From Ecdyonurus torrentis (Eukaryota; Arthropoda; Insecta; Ephemeroptera; Heptageniidae): a stretch of 64,000 bases of DNA. Every line of letters starts with the position of its first letter. Positions within the stretch are counted from its first letter, which is position 1. Below, one piece after another: positions 45,161 through 58,527 of the stretch. Under the pieces are notes generated by a model. That model was given only the letters and a program-made list of their open reading frames with translations, was not told where the DNA came from and made no database searches. The stretch spans positions 48,668,771 through 48,732,770 of the forward strand of contig OX439132.1 of NCBI GenBank assembly GCA_949318235.1, in the 5' to 3' direction. Both the position numbers and the translations under genes were made by a program.

Positions 45161-45643
45161 TCGTTTAAAGAAAAAAGTTTTAAAATTGCATTAAAGTTTG
45201 CATATAAAGATTAAGATAATTTTTAAACCTGCGTATAATTTACTTATATGTGTGCCTACCTTTAAGAAATCTAATAAAATTTCTAACTTGGCTTAGAAGC
45301 CAGTAAACAAATCCCAGTACTTTTACCAAGAATCTTAGAATTTCTTGAAATTTGTTTCTAACATAGATGGGACAGGGCTGCTGGCACAAGTAGTCTACAA
45401 TGAAGACACAGCCTCTCAGACAAGCCAAGAGCGGGATTCCATTGCACTTACATTGATCATACAGTCAAAAAGGCCTACGAACCAATACTGTCACCCCCGC
45501 ACGCTAAGGCGAAAGGGTCAAGACGTTGCCTACCCAAACGTAACTGGTATTGGTCAGATATCCCCCAAGGACCTACACTAAATGAAGTTAACCCCGAACA
45601 AATAAAGCTGAAGGCTAGAAAGACGGAGAGGTATGCTAGGTCT

Positions 45644-46125
<482 letters not shown>

Positions 46126-46168
46126 ACTACCTATTACAGTGCTTGATGAAGCCTGCGAACCATGAAAC

Positions 46169-46184
46169 GGCCCTTTTAAGGGCC
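46169..46184 (+). terminator. Histone 3' stem-loop of H4, unit 3
   Basis: GGCCCTTTTAAGGGCC, ACCAAT flank. Confidence 0.95.
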
Positions 46185-46619
46185 ACCAATCGCACTCTTG
46201 ACTGACATGTTACTGACCCGTATCTCAATTGCCGTGGCTTATGCGACAGTGCAATAAATCTTTCATCTTAGTTTTTCCAAATGTAGTGTAAAAAAAAAAA
46301 CATCGTAGCTATGTATGTGATGCCGTAACTTGGGCCGCAATTAACATTTAGAAATGATTGTCAATACAATACAACAATGAAGCCAAAAAATAGGAAAATA
46401 TATAATATAGAATAGTTGAGGGAGTTATGTTATATTTGGTATTTTGTAAAGAAAGGCACGCAAAAACAGAAAGAGGCCTCAATTTCCTCCAACACTGTTA
46501 ATAAATAAAACATGCAGCTCGTTCTGTTTGTCAAAGGTTTACGTGTTCATCGCTCCAACGGGAGAATAAGCATATTGCTGAAATTAGGTCAGAACGTGAA
46601 TTTCGTGAGTGCGATTGGT
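46185..46619. other. H4-H2A intergenic region, unit 3
   Basis: As in unit 2; nothing coding. Confidence 0.6.
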
Positions 46620-46635
46620 GGCCCTTAAAAGGGCC
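46620..46635 (-). terminator. Histone 3' stem-loop of H2A, unit 3
   Basis: Minus strand GGCCCTTTTAAGGGCC. Confidence 0.95.
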
Positions 46636-46655
46636 GTTTCTCGGAGAGCTGGCAT

Positions 46656-47333
<678 letters not shown>

Positions 47334-47708
47334 ATGCCACCAAAGACTAGCGGAAAGGCCGCCAAGAAATCGGGCAAGGCCCAGAAGAACATCTCGAAGA
47401 GTGATAAGAAGGGACGTAAGCGCAGGAGGAAGGAGAGCTATGCCATCTACATCTACAAAGTGTTGAAGCAAGTGCACCCCGACACCGGAGTATCCTCCAA
47501 GGCCATGTCTATCATGAACAGCTTCGTCAACGACATCTTTGAACGCATTGCAGCTGAGGCCAGTCGCCTTGCTCACTACAACAAGCGTTCCACCATCACA
47601 AGCCGGGAGATCCAGACCGCAGTGCGCCTGCTCTTGCCTGGTGAACTCGCCAAGCACGCAGTCAGTGAGGGCACTAAGGCCGTCACCAAGTACACCAGCT
47701 CTAAGTAG
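47334..47708 (+). CDS. H2B: Histone H2B, unit 3
   Basis: 124 residues, identical to the other copies. Confidence 0.98.
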   Translation: MPPKTSGKAAKKSGKAQKNISKSDKKGRKRRRKESYAIYIYKVLKQVHPDTGVSSKAMSIMNSFVNDIFERIAAEASRLAHYNKRSTITSREIQTAVRLLLPGELAKHAVSEGTKAVTKYTSSK

Positions 47709-47735
47709 AACCCAACAAGAGCTATCTCGTGAAAC

Positions 47736-47751
47736 GGCCCTTTTAAGGGCC
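47736..47751 (+). terminator. Histone 3' stem-loop of H2B, unit 3
   Basis: GGCCCTTTTAAGGGCC, ACCACT flank. Confidence 0.95.
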
Positions 47752-47979
47752 ACCACTCGCACTCTTGATTGACATTGCTATGACCTCCTAATTTCTAAGT
47801 TAACTGAGAAGTGCTATACCTTGCACACTTCAGCACCTACCTTAACGTGTTTCACCTCGACACGCTATGTTGAATAATGTTGGCAGTGCTTTATTCACTT
47901 CCAACGGATTGTAACAAATACATCGCCTGCCTCTACACTTTGCGGGTCAGTTATAATCGCTCTTTAAGATCATTGCATT

Positions 47980-47995
47980 GGCCCTCACAAGGGCC
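47980..47995 (-). terminator. Histone-type stem-loop of the 49-aa gene, unit 3
   Basis: Minus strand GGCCCTTGTGAGGGCC. Confidence 0.8.
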
Positions 47996-48013
47996 GGTTG
48001 CAACGTCGTGCAT

Positions 48014-48163
48014 TTATTTCTTTTTGCTGCTCTTTGCTACCTTGGCTGCAGTTTTGCGTTTCGTGGCTGTCTTCTTTGCTTTGGTTGCAGCTTTGCCCTT
48101 CTTTACTTTCGGAGCAGCTTTTTTTGGTTTCTCCACTTTCTTCAGGGGCTTTTTCGCGGCCAT
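48014..48163 (-). CDS. 49-residue Lys/Ala-rich H1-tail-like protein, unit 3
   Basis: The coding sequence is the same as in units 1 and 2, although a 1 kb retroelement now separates its leader from the promoter motif (plus 49329-49344). Because the sequence upstream of the leader is replaced, conservation here confirms that the gene proper starts at MAAKK rather than at the longer frames of units 1 and 2. Expression of this copy may be altered. Confidence 0.72.
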   Translation of the reverse strand: MAAKKPLKKVEKPKKAAPKVKKGKAATKAKKTATKRKTAAKVAKSSKKK

Positions 48164-48240
48164 TGCTCTGTCGAATACAGTGGGCAGACGGTCTCGTGGT
48201 AGTCGCTCACTCGCTCGCTCGCTTTGCAAAGCTAAGATGA

Positions 48241-49280
48241 AGAAGAAGAAGAAGAAGAAGGAAGGTGAATGCTGCACCCAAACTCGCAGCACTCTGTGAT
48301 CCCCACCATTTGCAAATGGGATCTCCAGTGCAAATATAGAGTTTACTTAATTTACTTATGTTTGGAAGTAGGGTCTATTTCAGCCGAAGCCGTTTATAGA
48401 CAGTGTAGTGAATATAATGAAAAGTGATTCTAAGTAAAGTAACTAGAGAGCGGGTAAAAAACCATGGGGACAGAAAAGATCCCACGGAAAAAACCCCGCG
48501 ATAGTAAAGATAGAGCTTGAAATCTACTGCGAAGAAGCAGAGGTGACAAGCGATAGTATGTTGTAGGTGTAGAGAGTGAATGTAAGTGTAAAAGTGTGTG
48601 TAATGTGTTGTGCCCCAATCCCCCCGATGATTGCTAGTGCGAGCTCGATGAACGACGAACACGGGTAAACCACTCCCACGAGTCATGGGTAGACAGTAGG
48701 TCCCGGCCACTGACGTACCGCGCTGATCTCGGTTGTCGATGCGGAGACTTGTAGCGCCAGCTCTCAGGAAAAGGTGCGACACTCGACGAGACGTGTGTAA
48801 TGAAGTAACTATTGCCGTGATGCATATGAAGTGGAAGTATTCTAGATGTAGTTCTAGTCGACCAACACGCACGGCCTTCCAAGGAACCACGAAGCAACAA
48901 ATGGCCCTTAAAAGGGCCGCACATGCCGCCAACCTCTTCTTTAACTGCGTGGCCTCCCCTGGGAGCACCGTGTTTGCTCCCTAGGTGCCGGTGACCAGCC
49001 GGGCGGGTTGGAGAGTCCAGCAGAGAAGTCCGTGGTATGTAGCGGCGAGTGCTCCCCAATCTTCACCTTAGGTCCCGTAGGTAAGTCCCTTGCGAGGGGT
49101 GATAGAAGAGAAGCACCTGGGCGACCTCGCTGCCTCACCTCTTCGTCGCAGAAGTACAATCACGAAGCAGGAGAAACTGCTTGCCGTCTCCTCGTACATG
49201 ATGGGTCCGAAATCCAACACTTAGCCCCGTGCGTCTTCTGACGATCCCGTGGTATATACAGTCTCGGCTCGTCAGCCAAT
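48241..49280 (-). mobile_element. Longer short-element copy upstream of the 49-aa gene, unit 3
   Basis: 1,040 bp, 77 bp upstream of the start codon and in the same orientation as the gene. Left flank AAGATGA and right flank CTAATGTTGG are contiguous in unit 2, so there was no target duplication. It has the (AGA)n tail, LINE-like 3' end, nested hairpin (48450-48499) and histone stem-loop (48903-48918). Its 5' end extends ~118 bp beyond the unit 2 copy and includes TATATACCACGGG on the sense strand. Confidence 0.85.
48903..48918 (-). other. Perfect histone stem-loop copy in the short element, unit 3
   Basis: Sense GGCCCTTTTAAGGGCC, identical to the core histone element and to 27135-27150. Confidence 0.85.
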
Positions 49281-49386
49281 CTAATGTTGGCCGTAGTATA
49301 ACGCTCGATGTGGAGGGGAGGGTCCAGCGCACAAATACCAACCTATTATGACGCCGTTTTAAAAAAGCCCGCCGTCTATTCAAACT
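49281..49386 (-). promoter_or_regulatory. Displaced promoter of the 49-aa gene, unit 3
   Basis: The TCATAATAGGTTGGTA motif survives on the minus strand at 49329-49344 but is now about 1.17 kb from the start codon. Confidence 0.5.
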
Positions 49387-49470
49387 ATGCAATTATACAA
49401 GTCCTAAAATTAATAACGTCGTTATTTAATAAGATTTATATCTTACTTACACCCTCATTTCTCTGCGCTT

Positions 49471-50026
49471 ATGAAAGAAAATATTATTGACCTTTACAGC
49501 ACAATGAAGGCGTTTATCTACGAACGTTTCAATAAAACTTTTAAAAAAATCATGTTGACATTACAAGTGGCTTTCAATGCTTCCAAAGTTAATAAATTAA
49601 TACACAAGTTATGTGCACAAGACCATCAAAGTAAAGCCTAAAAACATGACTAAGAAATTTGAAATAAAATCGTAAATTACAGTGTATAGAATACCACCAA
49701 GAGACAACACGAAAAAATATATTTCAAATCGGTCATAAACTAAGACTATCGAAAGCTAAGTCTGTTTTTGCCAAAGGATATATTTTATATACTGGTCAAG
49801 TGAAGTATTCAAAATTATTAAAATTCAACTTACAAACCAGAATACATACATACTAGAGAAATATTTAGGAAAACCAGGGTTGGGATGATTTTATGCCCAA
49901 CAACTTCTAAAAGCTAAAGTAAGCGACGTTTATCTTATCGTAACAGTTCTAAAGAATTACGGTGACAAAATACATGTTAAATATTTATTATGAGCAGGCT
50001 TTGATGATAGACGTAATGCTTGAATA
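49471..50026 (+). pseudogene. Integrase-like relic, unit 3
   Basis: Same broken frames and stops as at 30193-30748, so the decay predates the duplication of this spacer. Confidence 0.5.
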
Positions 50027-50331
50027 AACAAAAAGAGTATTCAACTAATGTAGTCATTTGTATAATTGCTAATAACGTATCTTTGATAATAATGAAAAGT
50101 ATAATTAAATACATAACAGTTGTGAATTATTATAATTTTTCTTTAATTTTATTGTTATCCTCATTAGAACGTTATGTCATAAGAACAAAGTACTTGAATC
50201 ATTTCAAATATCTTGTTAACCTCTTCAAGATGCCGGACAAAAATTTTTGCGCGGAAGGCCGAGCCTAGTCAAGCAGGCCCTATTAAAATAGTTAAATAAA
50301 ATATTACAAAAGGTATCCATTGTACGAAACT

Positions 50332-50881
50332 AGAGCTGTAAAAAACTCGAAACTCCTTTAGACCGAGTTGAAAACTTTTAGACCGGTTTGACTCGAAACT
50401 TGGTTTCAGCTCGAAATGAAAGCTAAAAAACTCGAAAACGAGCCAAAGCTCGAAAATGAAGCTAAAACTCGAAAACTCGAGCTTTGGGTTAAAGCTCGAA
50501 CACAAGTTTTTCGAGCCCAAATACAAAAGCTTTAATTTTTTTTAAATGTTTCTTATTTTAATGATAATTTCGTAAATTACCTTACATAAATGCCAAATTG
50601 TATTTTAAAATCATCTAGTAATGTTAAAACATTAAAATTTTAGTACGACAATGTGCATTCATTGATATAATGGTATTTTTTATGCATTTTACAATATGCC
50701 AACATGAAAGACCAATGTTCATCTGAAAATTTATGATTTATTTTTAATTTTTTTTTTTTATTATTATTTGCATTTAAATGAAACAAATTTGCCTGCAGCA
50801 CAATTCGCATTATTATTAACTGTTGTTTGAGTTGTGTGGACAATGGCATCCTGTCAAAACTCTTTAAGCATCTTGATGATC

Positions 50882-50922
<41 letters not shown>

Positions 50923-52281
50923 TTGGACTGATTTTTACTTAAAAGCTCGTGTATTTTGACGACTCATTTACGTGTCAACTCGAGGTGGCTCGTTTTCGAG
51001 CTGAAAAAGAAGAATGAAAAATCATAATACGATGACAGCTCGCTACCGCTCGGATAAAACCATCGGACACTGGTCACATGTATATATACATGGTCGCTTC
51101 GCTCTATCAGGCAGGAGTGAGATCGGCGTGCAGTAATACTTGTATTTTCAGTTAATTTGTTCGGCGCGCTATTAACAATTTTAATGATTCTTGTTTCATC
51201 TGACACGATCGCTTTCGCGATCATAAAATGCTGTCTATCTTTTGTATTTAAAATATCGTGAAAACGAAGAATTTGATCGCTAATTTTCTCCTGTTATGAA
51301 AGTGGCACCTCGCTTCCGCTCGGATAGTCCCATCGGTCACTGGTCACATGTATATATACTTGGTCGCTTCGTACTATCAAGCAGGGGTGAGATCGGCGTG
51401 TAGTCACACTTGTATTGGCAGTTCTTTTGTACGGCGAGCTGTAACCTCTATATATAAATAATTTTGTGTGTGTATCTGATATGATTTCTTATGCAATGGA
51501 CATCTAACTTTTGAATTAAAAATTATATAAGCATTTGAAGGGTAAATAGAACCTAGTTTGTAGCAGTGACACCTCGCTGCGCTCGGATAGACCCGTCGGT
51601 CACTTGTAACATTTATATATACTTGGTCGCTTCGCTCTATCAGGCAGGATTGGGATCGGCGTGCAGTCACACTTAAATTTTGCAGTTAAATTGTTCGGGG
51701 AGCTATTCCTGTATAAATAATTGTTTGTGTGTATCTGACACGATTGCTTACGCATCCCGTCCGCATCGACAGCGCAGAGAAACACGCCAGCCGTACCGCC
51801 AGCCGTAAAATTTTGGTACGACAATGTGCACTATTTAATCTAATGGTATTTGTTATGCATTTTGCAATATGCCAACATGAAGTTATGTAGACAAATGTCC
51901 ATCTGTAATTTTTTTTTAATATTTTTTTTTTTCAAGTTGAGTTTTTATTATTATTAGGTATTTGCATTTAAATTAAACAATAATGCCTGCAGCACAATTA
52001 ACAATACTATTTACTGTGCTTGAGTTGTGTGGACAAATGGCATCCTGTCAAAACTCTTATAGCATCTTGATTATCGAAGAAATAAAATTAAAAAAAAAAA
52101 AAAATTTGGGACTCAATAGATCGTGTATTTTGACGACTCGTTTACGGTCTCATCGCCAGCTGGCTCATTTTCGAGCTGAAAACTCGAAAAAGCTCCAAAC
52201 TATTTTTTTTTTTGTCGAAACCAAATACTCGAAAATTTTGGTCCGAATTCGAGTTCAGCTCGGTTTAAATTTACAGCTCTA
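50332..52281. mobile_element. Possible TIR element, unit 3
   Basis: Copy of 31055-33003 including the three promoter-like modules (about 51036-51155, 51303-51423 and 51566-51687). Ends are GAGCTGTAAA and TTTACAGCTC. Confidence 0.45.
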
Positions 52282-53331
52282 TGCCGTATTTAATATGGAC
52301 TTTTTTTTAATAACAGAAAAATATGATATATGGCAGCACAATGATATATGTAATTTACTTCTTCTATTATTAGTTCGTTTCAAATACTATAGCAATTATC
52401 TTGCTTATATTATGTTAGTCAAAATATTTATATATATTAAATATGATTTTATAAGAAATTTATAAATATGGGGCAACCGAAATATATTTTCTCATAGTTT
52501 GTTTCTGTAATATAGGGTCTTTAGCTTCTCTCAAAGAGAAATGCGATGTGGGGGGAAGAATCAGTGAGAAGCATTCCGAGGATTGCAGCAAAAAAATAAT
52601 TTTGACGAGTCAAAACATTAATGAGTCCGATCCATTTATGTTTTTATTAATGAATATAACACACCCAAATTCGCACGATTGTTCTGCTCGACAAAAAAAT
52701 GAATTAAAAAAAAAAAGTGTTGCTAGTAAGCTAAATGTTATGAATGTAGTACACACCTACCCTACCAACACCCTCTAGAAATATTTGGCAAAAATAATCA
52801 AACTCTGAGCAACCCCACGTGATTTAGTTTCCGTCGTGCAGAACAATCGGGAGAACATAAGAAAATCATTTAAAATTCACATAACGTAAAATAAATATAA
52901 AACATTATTTTGCTTCAATATTTTAATTGTTTTGCACTAAAAAAATAAAAAAATAAATAAATTGGCGCGATCGATCTCAATTTTATGAATGTAGTGCACA
53001 CCTACCCTACCAACATCCTACCCGCAACATGAAATGAAATAAAAATTAGTAAAATTTTTTTTTCTTTTTTTGTCAAGAAAAACAAAAATTGGACCATTAG
53101 AATAATTACAAGAAGAAAATAAGAGGTAAAATAAATAAATTATTCAAATTTTACTTAATAGTGATTGAAATTTATTTACAAAACTTTCCACAATATTATC
53201 AGTTGAGTCGGAAATTTTAGGTTGACATTTTAGTAAAAAAGGGTCAGTTGAAGTTGATTTTTCTGCACAAAAAAGGTGATAAAACCTGAAAAAAGGTGAT
53301 AAAATAATATATATTATATATAATAAAATTA
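52282..53331. repeat. Spacer repeat with exon-like ORF, unit 3
   Basis: Copy of 33006-34056; exon-like frame from 52516. No intact gene. Confidence 0.65.
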
Positions 53332-53988
53332 CCCCGAATCCCGAATCGATTGTTCTGCACGACGGAACCCGAAAAGGGTCCCAGGGGTGTCGGGGTAGGG
53401 GCGCTCGACGCGTCGTGTCCCAAGGGTCCCGAATCCGCATAGTGACTTTTTTCGATTGTTCTGCACGACGGAACCCGAAAAGGGTCCCAGGGGTGCCGGG
53501 GTGGGTGCGCTCGAAAGGCCTCGTCCCAGGGGTCCCGAATATGCATAGCGACTTTTTTCCGTGATTTTAAGGGTTGGACCCTGAAAAGGGTCTCGGGGGT
53601 GCCGGGGTCCGTACGCCTCCGTCGGTCGTTGCGGGGGGTGGGTTACGGTCGAGGGGGTTGCTTTTTCTCGTCGAGCACCCCAGACAGATGTCGATATTTT
53701 ATGCGATTTTCGGGTCAAGGGGTGGGGGTGGGCGGGGGTGTCGGGTCTTTTTCAGACATGGTTTTGTCTAAATGTGGACCGTTAAGCTTTTGGGGCTGCT
53801 CCGACCCTCGGTAAGGACGGCAGGACGGGTCAAAGTACGCCGGCTGTCTTTCGGGCCCGTTTTTGGCCATCCCCTGTGCCCAAGGGGTGCAAGGGAGGGG
53901 GTTGGAATTGAGCAAGATTTTATCGCATCGACTGGTTCTCATTAGGGTAAAAGTAACCTGTCTCTCGCGGCATTCTGAATCCAGCTCC
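53332..53988. repeat. GC-rich spacer block, unit 3 copy a
   Basis: Same 106-bp repeats and GAAA-loop hairpins as at 34057, with GACCCTGAAAAGGGTC at 53577-53592. Confidence 0.85.
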
Positions 53989-54510
53989 TGTTGCGTCGGA
54001 TCTCGAATTGCTGACGGCGTGTAAGAGCTTGAGATAAGAGGTAGGAATCATGAAATTGTCTTTTTCGTCAGTTTATCCTGAATAATTAAGAGATATAGAA
54101 ACTTGAGAGTATATTTGATTTGGAATGCACAGTAGTGCTGATAGTCGCGCAAATATGTCATGTTTGAGTTGGCGAGAATGAAAGCAGAGAAAACAGGTAG
54201 TGAAGGTATGTATCAGAGATTTGAGAGAGAAGTTGGAGGCAGGCGGTATAGTGTATCGCAACACGAAGAAAAGTATGAAGAACGGCAGGTTGAAGCACGT
54301 TGCTCGGGAGACTACCTTTCGAGCGTCCCTCACTCTCTCCCTCTCCCAGTCTCCAGCGCGGGCCATTTTCTTATAAGAGGTTGGTATTTTTGCGGCAGTG
54401 TGTAGTATCGAAAAAAATGCCGGCTAATCGCTACATTGTACGCCTTTCGCACTCTCTGACGCACGCAATCCAGTGAGTAACCATGGCCGATACTGCTGCA
54501 CCCGCCACTG
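53989..54510 (+). promoter_or_regulatory. Duplicated H1 promoter, unit 3 copy a
   Basis: TATA-GGTTGGTA core, leader and nine H1 codons. The chimeric 46-codon frame runs 54483-54623. Confidence 0.85.
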
Positions 54511-57348
54511 TTTGTTTGGTTTGTCGAAACCGAATACTCGAAAATGTTGGACCGAATTCGAGTTCATCTCGGTTTAAATTTACAGCTCTAGGTTATGCCG
54601 TATTGAATATAGACTTTTTTTAATAACTGAAAAATAGTATATATTGCAGCACAATGATATGTAATTTACTTCTTCTATTATTAGTTCGTTTCAAATACTA
54701 CAGCAATTACCTTGCTTATATTATTTTAGTCAAAATATTTATATATTAAATATGATTTTATAAGAAATTTATAAATATCGGGCAACTGAAATATATTCTC
54801 TCGTAGTTTGTTTCTGTGATATAGGGTCTTTAGCTTCTGTCAAAGAGAAATGCGATGTGGGGGGAAGAATCAGTGAGAAGTATTCCGAGGATTGCAGCCA
54901 AAAAGTAATTTGGACGAGTCAAAACATTAATGAGTCCGATCCATTTATGTTTTCATTAATGAATATAACACACCCAAATTCGCACGATTGCTCTGTTCAA
55001 CCAAAAAATTAATTAAAAAAATACAGTGTTGCTATGAAGCTAAATTTTATGAATGTAGTACACACCTACCCTACCAACACCCTCTAGAAATATTTGGAAA
55101 AAACAATCAAACTGTAAGCAACCCCACGTGATTTAGTTTCCGTCGTGCAGAACAATCGGGAGAACATAAGAAAAACATTTAAAATTCACATAACGTAAAA
55201 TAAATATAAAACATTATTTTGCTTCAATATTTTAATTGTTTTGCACTAAAAAAAATAAATAAATAAATAAATTGGCGCGATCGATCTCAATTTTATGAAT
55301 GTAGTGCACACCTACCCTACCAACATCCTACCCGCAACATGAAATGAAATAAAAATTAGTAAAAAAAAGTTTTCTTTTTTTGTCAAGAAAAACAAAAATT
55401 GGACCATTAGAATAATTACAAGAAGAAAATAAGAGGTAAAATAAATAAATTATTCAAATTTTACTTAATAGTGATTGAAATTTATTTACAAAACTTTCCA
55501 CAATATTATCAGTTGAGTCGGAAATTTTAGGTTGAAATGTTAGTAAAAAAGGGTCAGTTGAAGTTGATTTTTCTGCACAAAAAAGGTGATAAAACCTGAA
55601 AAAAGGTGATAAAATAATACATATAATATATAATGAAATTTCTTTTTTTTAATGTATGCTATACTGCCTATAGGTATTTTGTGGTTACATGCAAGCACAA
55701 GCAAAAAAAAAAAAAAAAAAAATTGTATTTTTATAAATGTATGATGTATTTTGTATACAAAAAAAGTTACATAAATGCTAAATTTTATTTTTCAATTATC
55801 AAGTATGGGAAAATATTTAAAATTTTGGTACGACAATGTGCACTATTTAATCTGATGGTATTTGTTATGCATTTTGCAATATGCCAACATGAAGTTATGT
55901 AGACCAATGTCCATTTGTTATTTTTTTTTAAATTTTTTTTTTCAATTTGAGTTATTATTATTAGGTATTTGCATTTAAATTAAACAATAATGCCTGCAGC
56001 ACAATTAACAATACTATTTACTGTGCTTGAGATGTGTGGACAATGGCATCCTGTCAAAACTCTTATAGCATCTTGATTATCGGAAAAAAAAAAAAAAAAA
56101 AAAAAAAATGGGACTTAATAGATCGTGTATTTTGACGACTCGTTTACGGTCTCATCGCCAGCTGGCTCTTTTTCGAGCTGAAAACTCGAAAAAGCTCCAA
56201 ACTCTTTTTTTTTTTTTTTTTTTGTCGAAACCGAATACTCGAAAATGTTGGTCCGAATTCGAGTTCAGCTCGGTTTAAATTTACAGCTCTAGATTATGCC
56301 GTATTTAATATGGACTGTTTTTTAATAACAGAAAAATATGATCTATTGCCGCACAATGATATATGTAATTTACTTCTTCTATTATTAGTTCGTTTCAAAT
56401 ACTATAGCAATTATTATCTTGCTTATATTATGTTAGTCAAAATATATATATATATTAAATATGTTTTTATAAGAAATTTATAAATATCGGGCAACCGAAA
56501 TATATTTTCTCATAGTTTGTTTCTGTAATATAGGGTCTTTAGCTTCTCTCAAAGAGAAATGCGATGTGGGGGGAAGAATCAGTGAGAAGCATTCCGAGGA
56601 TTGCAGCAAAAAAATAATTTTGAGGAGTCAAAACATTAATGAGTCCGAACTATTTATGTTTTTATTAATGAATATAACACACCCAAAGTCGCACGATTGT
56701 TCTGCTCGACAAAAAAAATAATTAAAAAAAAAAGTGTTGCTAGTAAGCTAAATGTTATGAATGTAGTACACACCTACCCTACCAACACCCTCTAGAAATA
56801 TTTGGAAAAAATAATTAAACTGTGAGCAACCCCACGTGATTTAGTTTCCGTCGTGCAGAACAATCGGGAGAAGATAAGACAATCATTTAAAATTCACATA
56901 ACGTAAAATAAATATAAAACATTATTTTGCTTCAATATTTTAATTGTTTTGCACTAAAAAAATAAAAAAATAAATAAATTGGCGCGATCGATCTCAATTT
57001 TATGAATGTAGTGCACACCTACCCTACCAACATCCTACCCGCAACATGAAATGAAATAAAAATTAGTAAAATTTTTTTTTCTTTTTTTGTCAAGAAAAAC
57101 AAAAATTGGACCATTAGAATAATTACAAGAAGAAAATAAGAGGTAAAATAAATAAATTATTCAAATTTTACTTAATAGTGATTGAAATTTATTTACAAAA
57201 CTTTCCACAATATTATCAGTTGAGTCGGAAATTTTAGGTTGACATTTTAGTAAAAAAGGGTCAGTTGAAGTTGATTTTTCTGCACAAAAAAGGTGATAAA
57301 ACCTGAAAAAAGGTGATAAAATAATATATATTATATATAATAAAATTA
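54511..57348. repeat. Two ~1.7-2.3 kb spacer repeats, unit 3 copy a
   Basis: Repeat starts at 54523 and 56224; exon-like frames from 54825 and 56534. No gene. Confidence 0.75.
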
Positions 57349-58005
57349 CCCCGAATCCCGAATCGATTGTTCTGCACGACGGAACCCGAAAAGGGTCCCA
57401 GGGGTGTCGGGGTAGGGGCGCTCGACGCGTCGTGTCCCAAGGGTCCCGAATCCGCATAGTGACTTTTTTCGATTGTTCTGCACGACGGAACCCGAAAAGG
57501 GTCCCAGGGGTGCCGGGGTGGGTGCGCTCGAAAGGCCTCGTCCCAGGGGTCCCGAATATGCATAGCGACTTTTTTCCGTGATTTTAAGGGTTGGACCCTG
57601 AAAAGGGTCTCGGGGGTGCCGGGGTCCGTACGCCTCCGTCGGTCGTTGCGGGGGGTGGGTTACGGTCGAGGGGGTTGCTTTTTCTCGTCGCGCACCCCAG
57701 ACAGATGTCGATATTTTATGCGATTTTCGGGTCAAGGGGTGGGGGTGGGCGGGGGTGTCGGGTCTTTTTCAGACATGGTTTTGTCTAAATGTGGACCGTT
57801 AAGCTTTTGGGGCTGCTCCGACCCTCGGTAAGGACGGCAGGACGGGTCAAAGTACGCCGGCTGTCTTTCGGGCCCGTTTTTGGCCATCCCCTGTGCCCAA
57901 GGGGTGCAAGGGAGGGGGTTGGAATTGAGCAAGATTTTATCGCATCGACTGGTTCTCATTAGGGTAAAAGTAACCTGTCTCTCGCGGCATTCTGAATCCA
58001 GCTCC
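57349..58005. repeat. GC-rich spacer block, unit 3 copy b
   Basis: Hairpin GACCCTGAAAAGGGTC at 57594-57609; otherwise as copy a. Confidence 0.85.
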
Positions 58006-58527
58006 TGTTGCGTCGGATCTCGAATTGCTGACGGCGTGTAAGAGCTTGAGATAAGAGGTAGGAATCATGAAATTGTCTTTTTCGTCAGTTTATCCTGAAT
58101 AATTAAGAGATATAGAAACTTGAGAGTATATTTGATTTGGAATGCACAGTAGTGCTGATAGTCGCGCAAATATGTCATGTTTGAGTTGGCGAGAATGAAA
58201 GCAGAGAAAACAGGTAGTGAAGGTATGTATCAGAGATTTGAGAGAGAAGTTGGAGGCAGGCGGTATAGTGTATCGCAACACGAAGAAAAGTATGAAGAAC
58301 GGCAGGTTGAAGCACGTTGCTCGGGAGACTACCTTTCGAGCGTCCCTCACTCTCTCCCTCTCCCAGTCTCCAGCGCGGGCCATTTTCTTATAAGAGGTTG
58401 GTATTTTTGCGGCAGTGTGTAGTATCGAAAAAAATGCCGGCTAATCGCTACATTGTACGCCTTTCGCACTCTCTGACGCACGCAATCCAGTGAGTAACCA
58501 TGGCCGATACTGCTGCACCCGCCACTG
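58006..58527 (+). promoter_or_regulatory. Duplicated H1 promoter, unit 3 copy b
   Basis: Fourth spacer copy of the H1 promoter; chimeric frame 58500-58640. Confidence 0.85.

Larger units (their letters stand above)
39929..45643 (-). mobile_element. Full-length Jockey-type LINE in the H3-H4 promoter, unit 3
   Basis: About 5.7 kb, the same 3' junction (CGCCGA then AGAAG) as the unit 1 copy, but a longer pure (AGA)n tail and a different 5' end. After CTAGAAAG it has ~22 extra bases before GAGGTTTCC, and there is no target duplication beyond a shared GA. It differs from the unit 1 copy at only scattered bases. The different 5' junction makes an independent insertion plausible. Confidence 0.92.

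Noticed and set aside
48375..48968. 197-codon frame in the short element
   Set aside because: It overlaps other frames of similar length, has no domain, and spans the LINE-derived 3' end and hairpin. The element is better read as non-coding.
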